A DNA stretch of 64,000 nt from assembly GCA_010645155.1 (NCBI GenBank), contig CM021312.1, positions 6,383,101 to 6,447,100 of the forward strand, given 5' to 3'. The position numbers were made by a program, and so were the translations under genes. Positions 21,970-32,640 of this stretch are shown in pieces; position 1 is the first letter of the stretch; the number at the start of each line of letters is the position of its first letter. The notes below the pieces were generated by a model, which saw only the letters and a program-made list of their open reading frames with translations, was not told where the DNA came from and made no database searches. Origin of the DNA: Tigriopus japonicus. Taxonomy: Eukaryota; Arthropoda; Copepoda; Harpacticoida; Harpacticidae.

Positions 21970-22266
21970 CTCGATGGGTTTCGAGTTGGATTTTTGGCCG
22001 AGTTTTGCCACTTTGGATTTTAAGGTCAAAAAGTTGACCCCCAACTAATCTTCTCAACTAGAGACGTCATAAAATATGGCAGCACTGCCAACTCGAAATC
22101 CAAAAGTATAGCTACTGATGGAACTCGAAATCGAACTAGTTCGAGTGTTGCCAAATTGGTCCCTGTTTAGGTCTTTTTGAAAACGTTCAATACAACCTGC
22201 CCTAATCAACAATGATAAACTTCCGAGTAAAAAATGGCAGCACTCCCGGTTCGAAACCCATCACTA
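21970..22266. mobile_element. hAT-like MITE, copy 1 (partner 56521-56829)
   Basis: Begins GATGGGTTTCGAGTTGGATT and ends GTTCGAAACCCATCACTA, inverted ends. The interior matches the 56521-56829 copy in the same order: GCAGCACTGCCAACTCGAAA, GTGTTGCCAAATTGGTCCCT, ATGGCAGCACTCCC. Its right end directly abuts the next MITE, forming CATCACTATAGTGATG. Confidence 0.75.
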
Positions 22267-22565
22267 TAGTGATGTGACTTGGTGTGTTGGGCAAGCTTTT
22301 TTGCGCGAGGTCGCAAGGTAGGGTCACCTAATGGAGATTTCGTGTTGTGCTCAGCTATATAAGCAAACTCAAATTTGAGTGTCATTTGCAACCCTGTTCA
22401 GAAGTCACAAAAGTTAGGGACGCCGTTCCGTTCTCCTTGATGAAAAAAACAGATTTTTGAAGATTGGTAAGCAAAGAGGAATACGATTTCACAAAGGTCA
22501 ATTGGCGACACTACCTTACGACCTCGCGCAAAAAATCTTGCCCAATACACCAAGTCACATCACTA
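22267..22565. mobile_element. hAT-like MITE with TAGTGATGTGACTTGG ends
   Basis: TAGTGATGTGACTTGGTGTG at the left is matched by the inverse ending CAAGTCACATCACTA at 22565. Arms of about 65 bp share the block GCGCGAGGTCG. The YARNG start (TAGTG) suggests hAT. No clear 8-bp duplication, perhaps because it inserted beside another MITE. Confidence 0.7.
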
Positions 22566-23143
22566 GTAAATCATTGACTTCTAGTTCTAAGCGGGAGATT
22601 CGCATTCAGCTTGTGTTCAAGAAACGTCAGGACTGCCACTTACCATCAAATGTCTAGCTTCTTGCTTCGATTCCCGTTTTCTCTAAACAAATCATAATTA
22701 TGGCACCCCTGGCGAGCGATCATCCGAGACAGAACTCGTGCATGTCCATCATGATCAGAAAAATAAAAGCTCAAATGTACGTGTGTGCATCGTGAAAACT
22801 TGCAACTGCCTGCTACTAATATGTCCAGTCGGACACCAAAATTACGCACCTCCTTGACTCGTAAATTTTTGGCGAGTCGGACACTCTGTTATTCTCTGAA
22901 TCCGCACAATTTGTGCGGAGGTTAAGATTGCCAGTCAAGTCTTGAAAATCATTAAAGGCCCCATTGAGTCGATTTTCACTAAAATTTATAAATCAGCCTT
23001 ATATTTGCAACCGGTAAGGCTAATTAATGCAGAAAATTATTGAAATTGAGTACAGAGTACTTGAAATTATGCAAAAAATAATGGCATTCCTTTTCTTGAA
23101 GTCAATGTCTTGTCACAGAATTTACGAGTGTCCAGTCGGACCT

Positions 23144-23190
23144 CGATCTTTCGTAACATAGGCCCCTGGGGCCTATGTTACGAAAGATCG
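23144..23190. repeat. 47-bp near-perfect palindrome at an element junction
   Basis: 23-base arms (CGATCTTTCGTAACATAGGC and three more) around one central base are exactly complementary. It is formed by the right end of element Y meeting the left end of element X. Confidence 0.95.
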
Positions 23191-24554
23191 TAAACAGAGC
23201 AAAGAACAGCAAACAGAGAAAAGGTTATATTTAAAAAATTCCTCTAAAGGCCCTTTAAAGTGAAAAATTACCGGAAACAAGCAATAAAAAAGCGCCCCAC
23301 AATGTGATTTTTGAAAAAAATCGACTCAAAGAGTGGAAACTTAAGTCAGATCCACCCTCTTCTCATCACCTAATATTTCAAATCCCAAACCTCAATGACA
23401 AGTGTTTAAAAATCGAGATTATCTGCACAGTGTTAAAAAAATGAAATTTTCATTCATTACTTGAGATTATGAAAAGTATCCGATTTCGTTGCGTTCTTTT
23501 ACTTTTGATGAAAAACAATTTTGTGATTAACATTTATGGGCAAAATGCCAAAAATTGTCTTATTTGTCGACTTCAGAATGGTTCATGTCGTGAAAGTTTG
23601 ACATTTTTCTGACAAATTTGTACAAAAACAGACACTTTCTGAAACCTCCTATCTCAAAATGTCCAGTACGCACAAAATTTACGCACCTCCTTGACTCGTA
23701 AATTTTCTCCGGACATTTGCGAGTCGGACACTAGTAAATTTTCTCCGGACATTTGCGAGTCGGACACTAGTAAATTTTCTCCGGACATTTGCGAGTCGGA
23801 CACTAGTAAATTTTCTCCGGACATTTGCGAGTCGGACACTCGTAAATTTGTTCGTAACATTGAAAACTCGGCGGAGCCGCACAAATCGACGTTCACGATT
23901 CAATCGAAAAAAGCGACCTCAAGCGGCATTTATGGCATGACCTGTGGTGTAAAAAAGAGAAATTCCGAAAATACGCTCTTCACTCTGCTAAGTTTGAATG
24001 CCTCTGGTACATCCTCTGTGATTTGTAATTGGCAGCAGTTAACAGCAAATTGTTACTTATTGTTTCAAAAAACAGTCTTAAATTTTAAGGACATCAAGAT
24101 TTTTGCCTCGTTTTGAAGTTATTACACGTTTAAAACGTCAGCTTCAGTTTCAAAATTAGTCACCCTCTACATATGAGGAAGGAGAAAAAAGGAAAAAGGA
24201 GAAGGCAAGTGGGGCCGTCAACCAAATCAGAGCGACCAATTTCAGACCTTAAAAAAGGAGTTGGGGAAGGTTTCAGACTAGTGGACTTTTAAACACCGTT
24301 GTGACAAACCAATGCAATTTTGGTGCATTACAAGTACACAGCATTTGAAGTTAGAATAAATGGCTCTAGAATGAAACGAAAAGGAAACACCAAATACTGA
24401 TAAAACTTGCATAAAAAGCGAAAGAAGTTACTACATAGACCGGGTCTCTTTCTTGTGTGTACACACCACGTTTTGAATCGTGAACGTCAATTGTGCGGAG
24501 GTCACCAAAATTGCGTACGTCCGGTCGGACAAAGTGTTTCGTAACATAGGCCCC
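23168..24554. mobile_element. Element X, same family as element Y
   Basis: Starts GGGGCCTATGTTACGAAAG and ends TTTCGTAACATAGGCCCC at 24554. Subterminal AATTTACGCACCTCCTTGAC and GAGTCGGACAC motifs are shared with element Y. Contains the 36-bp tandem repeat. The 141-codon plus-strand frame at 23691-24116 has no recognisable domain. Confidence 0.7.
23699..23842. repeat. 36-bp tandem repeat, four copies
   Basis: Units start at 23699, 23735, 23771 and 23807 and are almost identical. 36 bp is twelve codons, so the array is open on both strands (KFSPDICESDTS repeats forward, VSDSQMSGENLL repeats in reverse). I regard these as chance frames in a subterminal array. Confidence 0.9.
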
Positions 24555-24769
24555 TGGAGTCTGAAAATCAGTGTCACAAGGAGGCTGGCGTATTCACCGT
24601 TCATTATCCTTCTTGTAAGTGGTTCCCAAGAAAAAGACAACCAAAATAAAGAGGAAGGAAAAACACAAATGACATTTATCTTAACTTTTGCCTATGGCCA
24701 CAATTTCTTAGGGAGGTGGCCTTTGCAAGTCTTAAATTGAACAAGCAAGTCCAGGCTGTCCAGCAACAT

Positions 24770-26260
24770 TTTCTATTGTTCAATACCAATTCAGATATTG
24801 GTCAAGACCAATCAAGAGATTGTTTAAGACCAATCAAGACATTGGTTAAGACCAATTCAAGTATTGTTTAAAATGTATTTGGAGGTTGTTCAAGACCGAG
24901 CTGAATATTCTTAAAGATTGATCTGGAACTTATAGCTCAAGACTTGGCGGTTAGATTAGAATATCTGAATATTTGTGCATTTCCTGGATTAGCTTTGAAC
25001 AACTTTCAAATCTGGAACTTGTTCCAGATCACTTTTCAAGATAGATCCAGAAGACCGATTCCAATATTATTCACACCCATTTTAGATATTGCCCAAGACT
25101 TCGTCAGGAAATACTTTGATAACTTTTTAATTATTCATGCGCAAGCTTTGGATGGCACTTGGAGAATCTTCAAACCCTTGGGCAGTTTTCAGATCGGTTT
25201 TTACCAACTTTCAAATCTGGAACTTGTTCAAGAACTATTTGAAAGTTGGTCTTTATTGATTCAGATGTTATTCAAGATTGATTCTGATATGATTTAAAAC
25301 CAATTGAGATTTTGTCCATGACCAATCCCGATAATACTGTCTAAAAGTCTGATTAATCTTTAAATCCGTCTTGGACAGTCTCCGAATTGGACTCACAAAA
25401 GTTCCATCCACTTTAGAACAAAAGCCGGATCAATCTTAGACGATTTTTGTATCGATCTTGAATGACATCCAATGACATCCAAATCAATTTTGAACAATAT
25501 TCGAATCAGTCTTGGATTATGCTACTGAATAATTTGTTTTAAGTTTAGATGGAAATTACCAAACACTCAAACAGTAGTTTCTTATCAAGGGAACCAATTG
25601 GAGCAACTTATAATTTGGTACCCTTAAAACATCACTTATACTATCTTTTTTAAAAGAGTGTATGAGATTAGCTCAAATCATTTTGAACTGTTGAGACGAA
25701 ACATAGCAACACTTTTTTTTTTCAAAAAAAAAAATTAACATTTGCTTGGGAATTTAAGTTTTCACATACCACGAGCGTTGGGTAAATGATAGACAAGTTC
25801 ATCTAAAATATGCCAGCAGCGGATTATCATATTCTAAATCATATTCAACCCAACAGTTTTTTGAATTAATTCTAAAATTGAATAGACTAAGTTTCCAAAA
25901 GGAATAGTTTTTTAGGTATTTAACTTTTCATCTAGACCTGAGTTAGTTTCATTTCAAAGTTGTTCCTCTTAGTTTTCTGGGTCAGAAAAGTTTCATATGC
26001 ATTGGTTTGGGATATTTCATAAAAGATTCATAAATATTTTTTCAGTACAACGGGATAATAACGAACTAATCTTTAGATCTTCTGATCGGTCTTGGTCAAA
26101 AATTGAATGGCCTTGGAGAATCTCCGAACCGGTCTTGAATAATAATCAAATCGGTCTTGGACATTATTTGAATTGTTCTTGGACGACATTCAAATCAATT
26201 ATAGGCAAAATCCGAATCAGTTTTGGACTTTCCAATAACTTTGGAATTCAGAATTTAATC
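24770..26260. repeat. Degenerate AAGACCAAT / ATTGGTCTT minisatellite
   Basis: From 24770 to about 25540 and again 26060-26260, units of about 20-27 bp built on TTGGTCAAGACCAAT, GATTCAAT and TCTTGGAC recur with heavy divergence. The left part carries mainly AAGACCAATC, the right part mainly GGTCTTGGAC, so the array tends to be inverted about its middle. A stretch at 25560-26040 lacks the motif. Open frames here (24944-25297, 25997-26284) look like repeat translation. Confidence 0.5.
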
Positions 26261-28438
26261 AAAAATGATTCCAAAAATATGTAAGTGTCATCCACACATT
26301 GTCCATGACTGATCTTGTTAGCTGATAAAATCTAAAAACATTACACCTGCAATTTACCGGAGGAAACGATTTGAAGCTACTCAAACTTTAGTAGGTCGAT
26401 CTCAACTAGTGATATCAACTTTGAAAAGGAGAAGGGGGATGGGAGCATGAATTAAGTAGTGGGTATTGAGTAGAATTAAAAAAAAATCAAAGCAAACCCA
26501 TTCATTAACTAACAAAAGTAAAGTGAAATTTGATCAAACATTCCCTTTTGTAACCTAGAAACAAAAGTTTGATATGCTATCTACTGAGAAATAATCAAAA
26601 AGAATGAGTTGGTTTAGGAAATGAATAAGCCCGATTCAGTTAAGTTTTTAGGTGAGAGTTTTAGCAATTTTCAATCCTCAGGGTTCGTGCTTGCCAACAT
26701 CCAGGTTGGAAATCACGTGTTCTAAGGAAATGGACTTTTCATCACTTGGGCCCAGAAATTTTGAATTCGATCTGATATCTGATCTGATATCAAATGGTTG
26801 GCTTGAAAACTACGTGGGTTAGGTAGATGGACCTGTGATTCGTTAAATTACACTTTGGATTTTTGGATTTATGCCAAAAATCAAAATAAAGATTTATCTT
26901 TTGTGAACAAGTGTTTTTATATAAATTTTATTGTTATACAAATTTGTTCGAAGTTATGATTTAATTAGACAAGGTACGTTGGGCGATCCCTGTAAGCTTA
27001 AAAAATTTGACGTCAAGAGCAAAAAATCGTCAAACTTTAATATTTCGTAAAGTAAAGATGTTGCTCATTCTAATATATCAAAATTAGGTGAAAACTTCTG
27101 GAGAAAAGATGATAAATTACAATGTGAGACGTCATGACTTTGAAAAGTACATCATTTGGTGTTGTTGCTTGTCATTTACGTGCGTTTATTTTCTAAGTTT
27201 ACAGGGTTACACACCTTATCTGATTTAATTATAGCTTTAAACAACTTTGTCTAACAAAAAATTCTCAGCATAAGACTTGCTCACAAGAAATAAATCTTCA
27301 TTTCAATATCTTACATGAATCCAAAAATTGTACATTCAAACGAGTTGGAAGCAAGCCTACCTCTAGTCTAGTTATCCTTTGTATAAGCAAAACACTTGTA
27401 GGCTTTCCATTTTGTGTTATCTTTAATGGGAGCAGGTCTGATGCAAATATTTCCTGACCCGATCAAACTTGTAAATATTTTGACGTTCAACAATACCCTG
27501 TTTTAGTGAGAGCAATTATTAACAATGTTCTGTGTTAAAAACGGCATCCAAAGTAAAAGAGTTTGGGTCTAATGTATTTGCACTCAAATTGGTCTTCCAA
27601 TACCCCGCATTTGGTGTTGGAAAATGACATACCTATTAGGTCTTATCTTGTGAATTAATTTCTAATAATATTTGATTAAACTAAGTCAGTATAAGACTGA
27701 ATTATAATGATAAATAATATCAATTATTCCATTACCAATTATGTATCAATTCAGATTCCATTCATGTGTCGAACAAACTATTTCACTCGATTACTTTTTT
27801 CACAACGCAACATTAGTAATATTACTCACGCAACTAAAGGATTCCGTTTTCTGTCGCCAGTCGAAAAAAATCGTGTGTCGGAAAAACTGTTTGAGAATAT
27901 TGATTTCTAGAAGGATGATTTCTAGTGCGATCTTCTACAAACGAGACATTGCTTATATTCAGTAGACACTAGCTCGTATGCTACGATGGCAAAGCTCAAT
28001 AGTTGACTTGCAAGTTTACTTCAGAGTGTGCTTGCCTGGTTTTCTCCATGGATTTGGCTTTTTTCGAATGTGACAGTCCGTTTCGATCTTGAAATTCCTT
28101 TCATAGCCGTCATCCCCAGATTTCAGCTACCCCACATTTCTCCTTTTGTCTCTTCTACGCATCCTTTCCAACTCCGCGCTCACGAACAGGTCAGGGGCGG
28201 TCAGGGGGCGTGCAATTTTTGATAGCGAATTTGAAGAAACACTGAAAAGAAGTTCGCTTAGAGTTGGTTTGATCGGCGTTGAAGAGTTTGAATGGGAATG
28301 CTTCAACGACGCCAGAGAACTTCCCTTTTTGCATGGTTCCAGTCATGCTTCTGGTCGATCAAACCTCATGTTAAGGTCAAATAGTGAGAAGGTTTACTTG
28401 AAGTTGACTTGAAGTCAATGTTACTAACACACCTTGGC
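26261..28438. other. No recognisable gene
   Basis: AT-rich. The frame at 28146-28412 has fair composition but no motif, no supported start and no splice partner that I could find. Confidence 0.4.
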
Positions 28439-28612
28439 ACACGCTTAACATACTAGCTTTTGTATTTCAATTTTCAGCTCAATCGAATAATGAAGTGAAA
28501 CGTTATACCTTCTCAAACTTATGTACTGAAGAGAGCATAGAATGAATTAATGCGTTCGCCCTTTTGTGGTAAAACAATTACCAGAAAAGGGCTAGTTCAT
28601 TCATTCTCGATA
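28439..28612. mobile_element. Foldback family F, copy C (partial)
   Basis: Shares ATTTTCAGCTCAATCGAA, GAGAGCATAGAATGAAT and CAGAAAAGGGCTAGTTCATT with the copies at 5414-5857 and 41258-41735. The outer part of the right arm is missing, cut off near the hAT element that starts at 28635. Confidence 0.6.
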
Positions 28613-28634
28613 GGATTACTACGACTATGATTAC

Positions 28635-30071
28635 TAGAGACAGGAAGTTAAAACAAATCAAACTGTCAAATTAGACGAAAAAGACGAATTAAATTACCTG
28701 ATTAGACGAAAAAAGACGAATAAAANNNNNNNNNNNNNNNNNNNNNNNNNNNNNNNNNNNNNNNNNNNNNNNNNNNNNNNNNNNNNNNNNNNNNNNNNNN
28801 NNNNNNNNNNNNNNNNNNNNNNNNNNNNNNNNNNNNNNNNNNNNNNNNNNNNNNNNNNNNNNNNNNNNNNNNNNNNNNNNNNNNNNNNNNNNNNNNNNNN
28901 NNNNNNNNNNNNNNNNNNNNNNNNNNNNNNNNNNNNNNNNNNNNNNNNNNNNNNNNNNNNNNNNNNNNNNNNNNNNNNNNNNNNNNNNNNNNNNNNNNNN
29001 NNNNNNNNNNNNNNNNNNNNNNNNNNNNNNNNNNNNNNNNNNNNNNNNNNNNNNNNNNNNNNNNNNNNNNNNNNNNNNNNNNNNNNNNNNNNNNNNNNNN
29101 NNNNNNNNNNNNNNNNNNNNNNNNNNNNNNNNNNNNNNNNNNNNNNNNNNNNNNNNNNNNNNNNNNNNNNNNNNNNNNNNNNNNNNNNNNNNNNNNNNNN
29201 NNNNNNNNNNNNNNNNNNNNNNNNNNNNNNNNNNNNNNNNNNNNNNNNNNNNNNNNNNNNNNNNNNNNNNNNNNNNNNNNNNNNNNNNNNNNNNNNNNNN
29301 NNNNNNNNNNNNNNNNNNNNNNNNNNNNNNNNNNNNNNNNNNNNNNNNNNNNNNNNNNNNNNNNNNNNNNNNNNNNNNNNNNNAAAAGACGAAAAAAACT
29401 GACACACGGCAAAACAAGACTAATGAATTGCCTGTGAAGAGGATTAATAAATAAAACTGCTGTCCATAAAGTAGACAAAATGTGTGGCCCAATTGAGGGG
29501 AAACAGTTGCACCCTTGTGCAAAACGGCAATATCTACAAAGTTAACAAACGAAAAAGTGACGAATAAACAAGAAATGGTCAGTGGAACATATCAATTTAA
29601 AAAAAAACAAGAGCTAAAAACCGCCCTTATTTCAACGTTTTTAATAGAGCAATATTTAGAAGCAGATTTGCTGACATTAATTCTTCGAATAGTCAGATCC
29701 AATCCAATTTTCTTTCTTTGTGTTAAGAAACTTTGTGTAACGAAAAGTTAAAATGTAAGTGTGGATCATATTTTGTTGCCCAAGTTTTGGCGTTCTCATG
29801 ATAAAATAAAAGTGTATAAAATGTCTATTATAAAATCTAGTCTAGTATAAAAGTGTCTATTTGATTCCAAATTTGAGAAAAAAGCTTCAAATCTAAGAAA
29901 AAATCCAATTTTTGACTAATTAGACGAAAAAAGTTGAGTGAAATTGCCAGATTAGACGAAAAAAGACGAATAAAATCCAAATTAGACGAATAAATTTGTC
30001 GCGACGAATAAGGGTAAAAAAGACGAATAAGGACGAAAAAAGACGAATATCGTCTTAAGTTCCTGTCCCTA
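28635..30071. mobile_element. hAT-like element with perfect 8-bp target duplication
   Basis: Ends TAGAGACAGGAAGTTAA (28635) and the inverse TTAAGTTCCTGTCCCTA (30071) form a YARNG-type inverted repeat. ATGATTAC flanks both sides exactly (28627-28634 and 30072-30079). Subterminal regions at both ends carry many copies of AGACGAATAAA / AGACGAAAAAAG. Half of the interior is an assembly gap, so a transposase could be hidden. The visible part (29384-29950) shows none. Confidence 0.9.
28726..29383. other. Assembly gap, 658 N
   Basis: Run of N in the input, bordered on both sides by the AGACGAA-rich subterminal repeats of the hAT element, which probably caused the assembly break. Open frames spanning the N are meaningless. 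Confidence 0.99.
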
Positions 30072-30079
30072 ATGATTAC

Positions 30080-30853
30080 TATGATGAAGAAAATTTTGAT
30101 TTAATAAAACTGACATGTGTGTAAGCTAATTTGAAGTGTTCATTTGTTATAATAAAGGGGGAGGACAGGCAACAAGGCACTCTTCATTATTTCAAAGAGT
30201 CCAAATTTAGCCTGTATTTATTAGATGACTTTCCGTATAATCATTTAACCGTCTTTTTGGTCGGCCATTTACGACATCTTTACTTGATTTTGAAACTTCA
30301 ATGGGGATTGAGAAAAAACCTCCAATATTGGAGACAAATTTTCACGATTCCATTATCACCTTACACTTTGGGTCCTCCTGAGTTTGAGCTTACCGAATCA
30401 AGGCAAATTTAATTACGGTATCAAAGTATTCTGTGGTTAATCAAAGGATTACACCCAGCCAACTGCACGTTAAGCTAACATCATTTGCAGCAGTGCTATG
30501 TTAACTTTAAAAAACAAAAAGAAATATCTTGCAAATCTTGTTTGCTTGATCGAACGGTTCAGTTAATAGATACATAAGGAAATGCAGAAGTGACAAATTG
30601 TTTCAGTATTAATTTTCTCTAAATAGAAAAAAGTCTCTTTAAATGGGATATTCACAAAATGAAAAATTAATTGTATTACAACAGAGGTCAAAAAGATCAA
30701 AGCTGATCGATGTTTCATTTGCAGATTTTTCGATACCGTTATAAGGTATCAGCTTGGTTGTAATATTTCAAGTATAGTGTCTAATTGTTAAATGTGTTTT
30801 TCGTCTCAAGATTTTTATTTTCACAACTAGTTTCTCTGCAATTTTTGTCTTAT
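30080..30853. other. Spacer downstream of the CHP gene
   Basis: The frame at 30131-30412 (93 codons) has no recognisable domain. Presumed 3' flank of the minus-strand CHP gene. Confidence 0.4.
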
Positions 30854-31913
30854 TTAAGAGAACGAGATAAAAGAGAGTCCAGTTTCAATGTCCAAGTGTT
30901 GGGTGACTTTCCGGAATTCGTCCAAATTGATCAATCCATCCTGATCTTCATCTGCTTCACTCAAAACGCGATCCACAATCAATTGGAGTTGTTCCTCGCT
31001 GAATTGGAATTCAAATACAATTTACTTTATATCTGCAATAGATTGGACATGTTTATGTTTTGTTCTTATGCCTATGAACTTACCCTAGTTTAGCTCCCAT
31101 CATCATTTCCAAAAGCTCAAAGAGATCTTCTTTACACACATTCCCGTCCTCATTAGAATCAGCCAGGCTAAACAACAGTTTCAGCTGGAAATTGGAATTC
31201 ACAGCTCCTTAAAATATTCATTCCGAGTTTTGCCAGTTTTAGGGATGTTCCAAATGCTTTGTTATTTTTTAGAATTAAACATTCTTGACAGGGCTGTTTC
31301 GGTATCTTGTCACTTAGACTAATGCTTCATCGGATTAACAAAAAATTTGATCAAACCGCTGAAGTAAATCAATCTCATTGGGAAGCTTTAGCCAAACAAA
31401 AAAGTCAAGTTTGCTTGATCTTAATGAATTGGGATATTTGCAAAATAAACTCTTTTTAATCGAGGTTTCCGGATTCCGGGCTTATTTTCTTTAACTCAAA
31501 TTTTCTTTTTGAAAAACAAGTACCTTCGACTCTCTCGAGTTGATGGCTGATTCTGGCGTGTGTTTTTCAAGAGGTCTGAAAATGGCAAATATTTTGGCAA
31601 ACATTGGAAAAGTCAAATGTTCGCTGTTTCCGACGAAAAAAAAGTCCACAATGCGATCACCAACTGGATTCAAGATGATCTGTAAAGGATTTGGCTATAA
31701 TATAGGTATCTATGATGATGTAAAGGAAATTTGAACCTCTTTGATATGGTGTAGGTCATCTTTGGTCAAATATTGTGTGTTGTCGTGGTCGAGTTGTTGA
31801 AATCTGCTAAATAATCGATTAACTTGACGAGTACTGAATCCTGTTTCCAGTTTTACATCCTTCAGCATTTCGGGAGAGAGCTCATACGCGCTTTTGCTCC
31901 AAATGATTCCCAT
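30854..31913 (-). CDS. CHP1: Calcineurin B homologous protein (CHP), complete
   Basis: Four exons (31737-31913, 31524-31679, 31084-31184, 30854-30998) with GT-AG introns of 57, 339 and 85 bases join in frame to 192 residues, against 195 in human CHP1. CHP proteins are Ca-binding cofactors of plasma-membrane Na+/H+ exchangers and act in vesicle traffic. The start gives MGIIWS, an N-myristoylation signal. Then follow ETGFSTRQVNRLFSRF; a degenerate EF1 loop (residues 42-53, Gln in place of the usual Gly); a degenerate EF2 region after NPVGDRIVDFFF; and two EF loops. EF3, DSNEDGNVCKED (120-131), has Asp rather than Glu at position 12. EF4, DEDQDGLINLDE (161-172), is canonical. Four-EF-hand layout with active C-terminal hands matches CHP. 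CHP1 versus a paralogue cannot be settled. Confidence 0.93.
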
Positions 31914-32137
31914 TTTAGAGACAAAAAGAACGGAATATTCTGGAAGAAAGTGGAAAAAAGAAATCTTGAAATTCATCAAATCAGAGCGAGGGGATAACCA
32001 ATCTGCACGTTTACGTAGCTAAATGGACAATGCCAAGTACTTTTAAGTTATTCAACCTCTTTTAGAAAATCTAGCTATCTTGTCTTTTTGCATAGCCTTG
32101 TTTGTATGTTGAAGCATGGTTCCCGGAAAACTCGGTA
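31914..32137. other. 5' flank of the CHP gene
   Basis: Region upstream of the minus-strand start codon. Promoter presumably lies here; no specific element recognised. Confidence 0.35.
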
Positions 32138-32640
32138 CATGGGATAACTCAACACAGGATAGCTGGGTTCCGCTGAAAACTCGGTACACCAGATAACTGG
32201 GTACCGCTGAAATCTCGGGACATCAGACAACTGGATAAAGCGGAAAACCCGGTGCAGGAAGATTCAGTACAAGATAACTGTGTACGTTGGATAACTGGGC
32301 ACACCAGATAACTTGGGACACCGCAAAATAGACTAGAAAGACTCTTTGTAGCCTTGAAACATACTTGATAAATTTGCTTCAAGAGAATATACACCAAAGT
32401 AGAGATAAATTGCGTCAGAAATATGTTTAGAGCAGACGAGTTGGATACTGTTATCTAAAACGGTGTACCCAATTGTGCAGTGTGCGGAGTTATCTGGTGC
32501 ACCCAGTTATCCATTGAACTCAGTTATCCGATGTCTCTCTAGCACGGAATCTTCCTGCACCGGGTTTTCCGCTGTGCCCAGTTATCCGGTGTACCGAGTT
32601 TTCAGCGGTACCCAGTTCTCCTGTGTTGAGTTATCCCATG
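32138..32640. repeat. Compound foldback made of GATAACTGGGTACC-type units
   Basis: CATGGGATAACTCAACACAG at 32138 is matched by its inverse ending at 32640, with arms of about 140 bp. Each arm is itself a tandem series of about 40 bp units built from GGATAACTGGGTACCGCTGA and AAACTCGGTACACC. A unique centre of about 140 bp separates them. Strong hairpin potential. No coding capacity. Confidence 0.8.

Larger units (their letters stand above)
21682..23166. mobile_element. Element Y with GGGGCCTATGTTACGAAA ends
   Basis: Starts GGGGCCTATGTTACGAAAC and ends in the inverse TTTCGTAACATAGGCCCC at 23166. The interior holds subterminal motifs such as GAGTCGGACACT and GACTCGTAAATTT that also occur in the adjoining element, plus two nested MITEs (21970-22266 and 22267-22565). 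No transposase recognised. Confidence 0.7.

Noticed and set aside
23691..24116. 141-codon plus-strand frame with 12-residue repeats
   Set aside because: Starts inside the 36-bp array of element X, which is open on both strands; no signal peptide or known domain.
28689..29522. Long open frames of 237-277 codons on the minus strand
   Set aside because: They run through the 658-N gap; the openness is an artefact of unknown bases.
30131..30412. 93-codon plus-strand frame near the CHP gene
   Set aside because: No recognisable motif, no splice structure, and AT-rich codon use typical of non-coding DNA.
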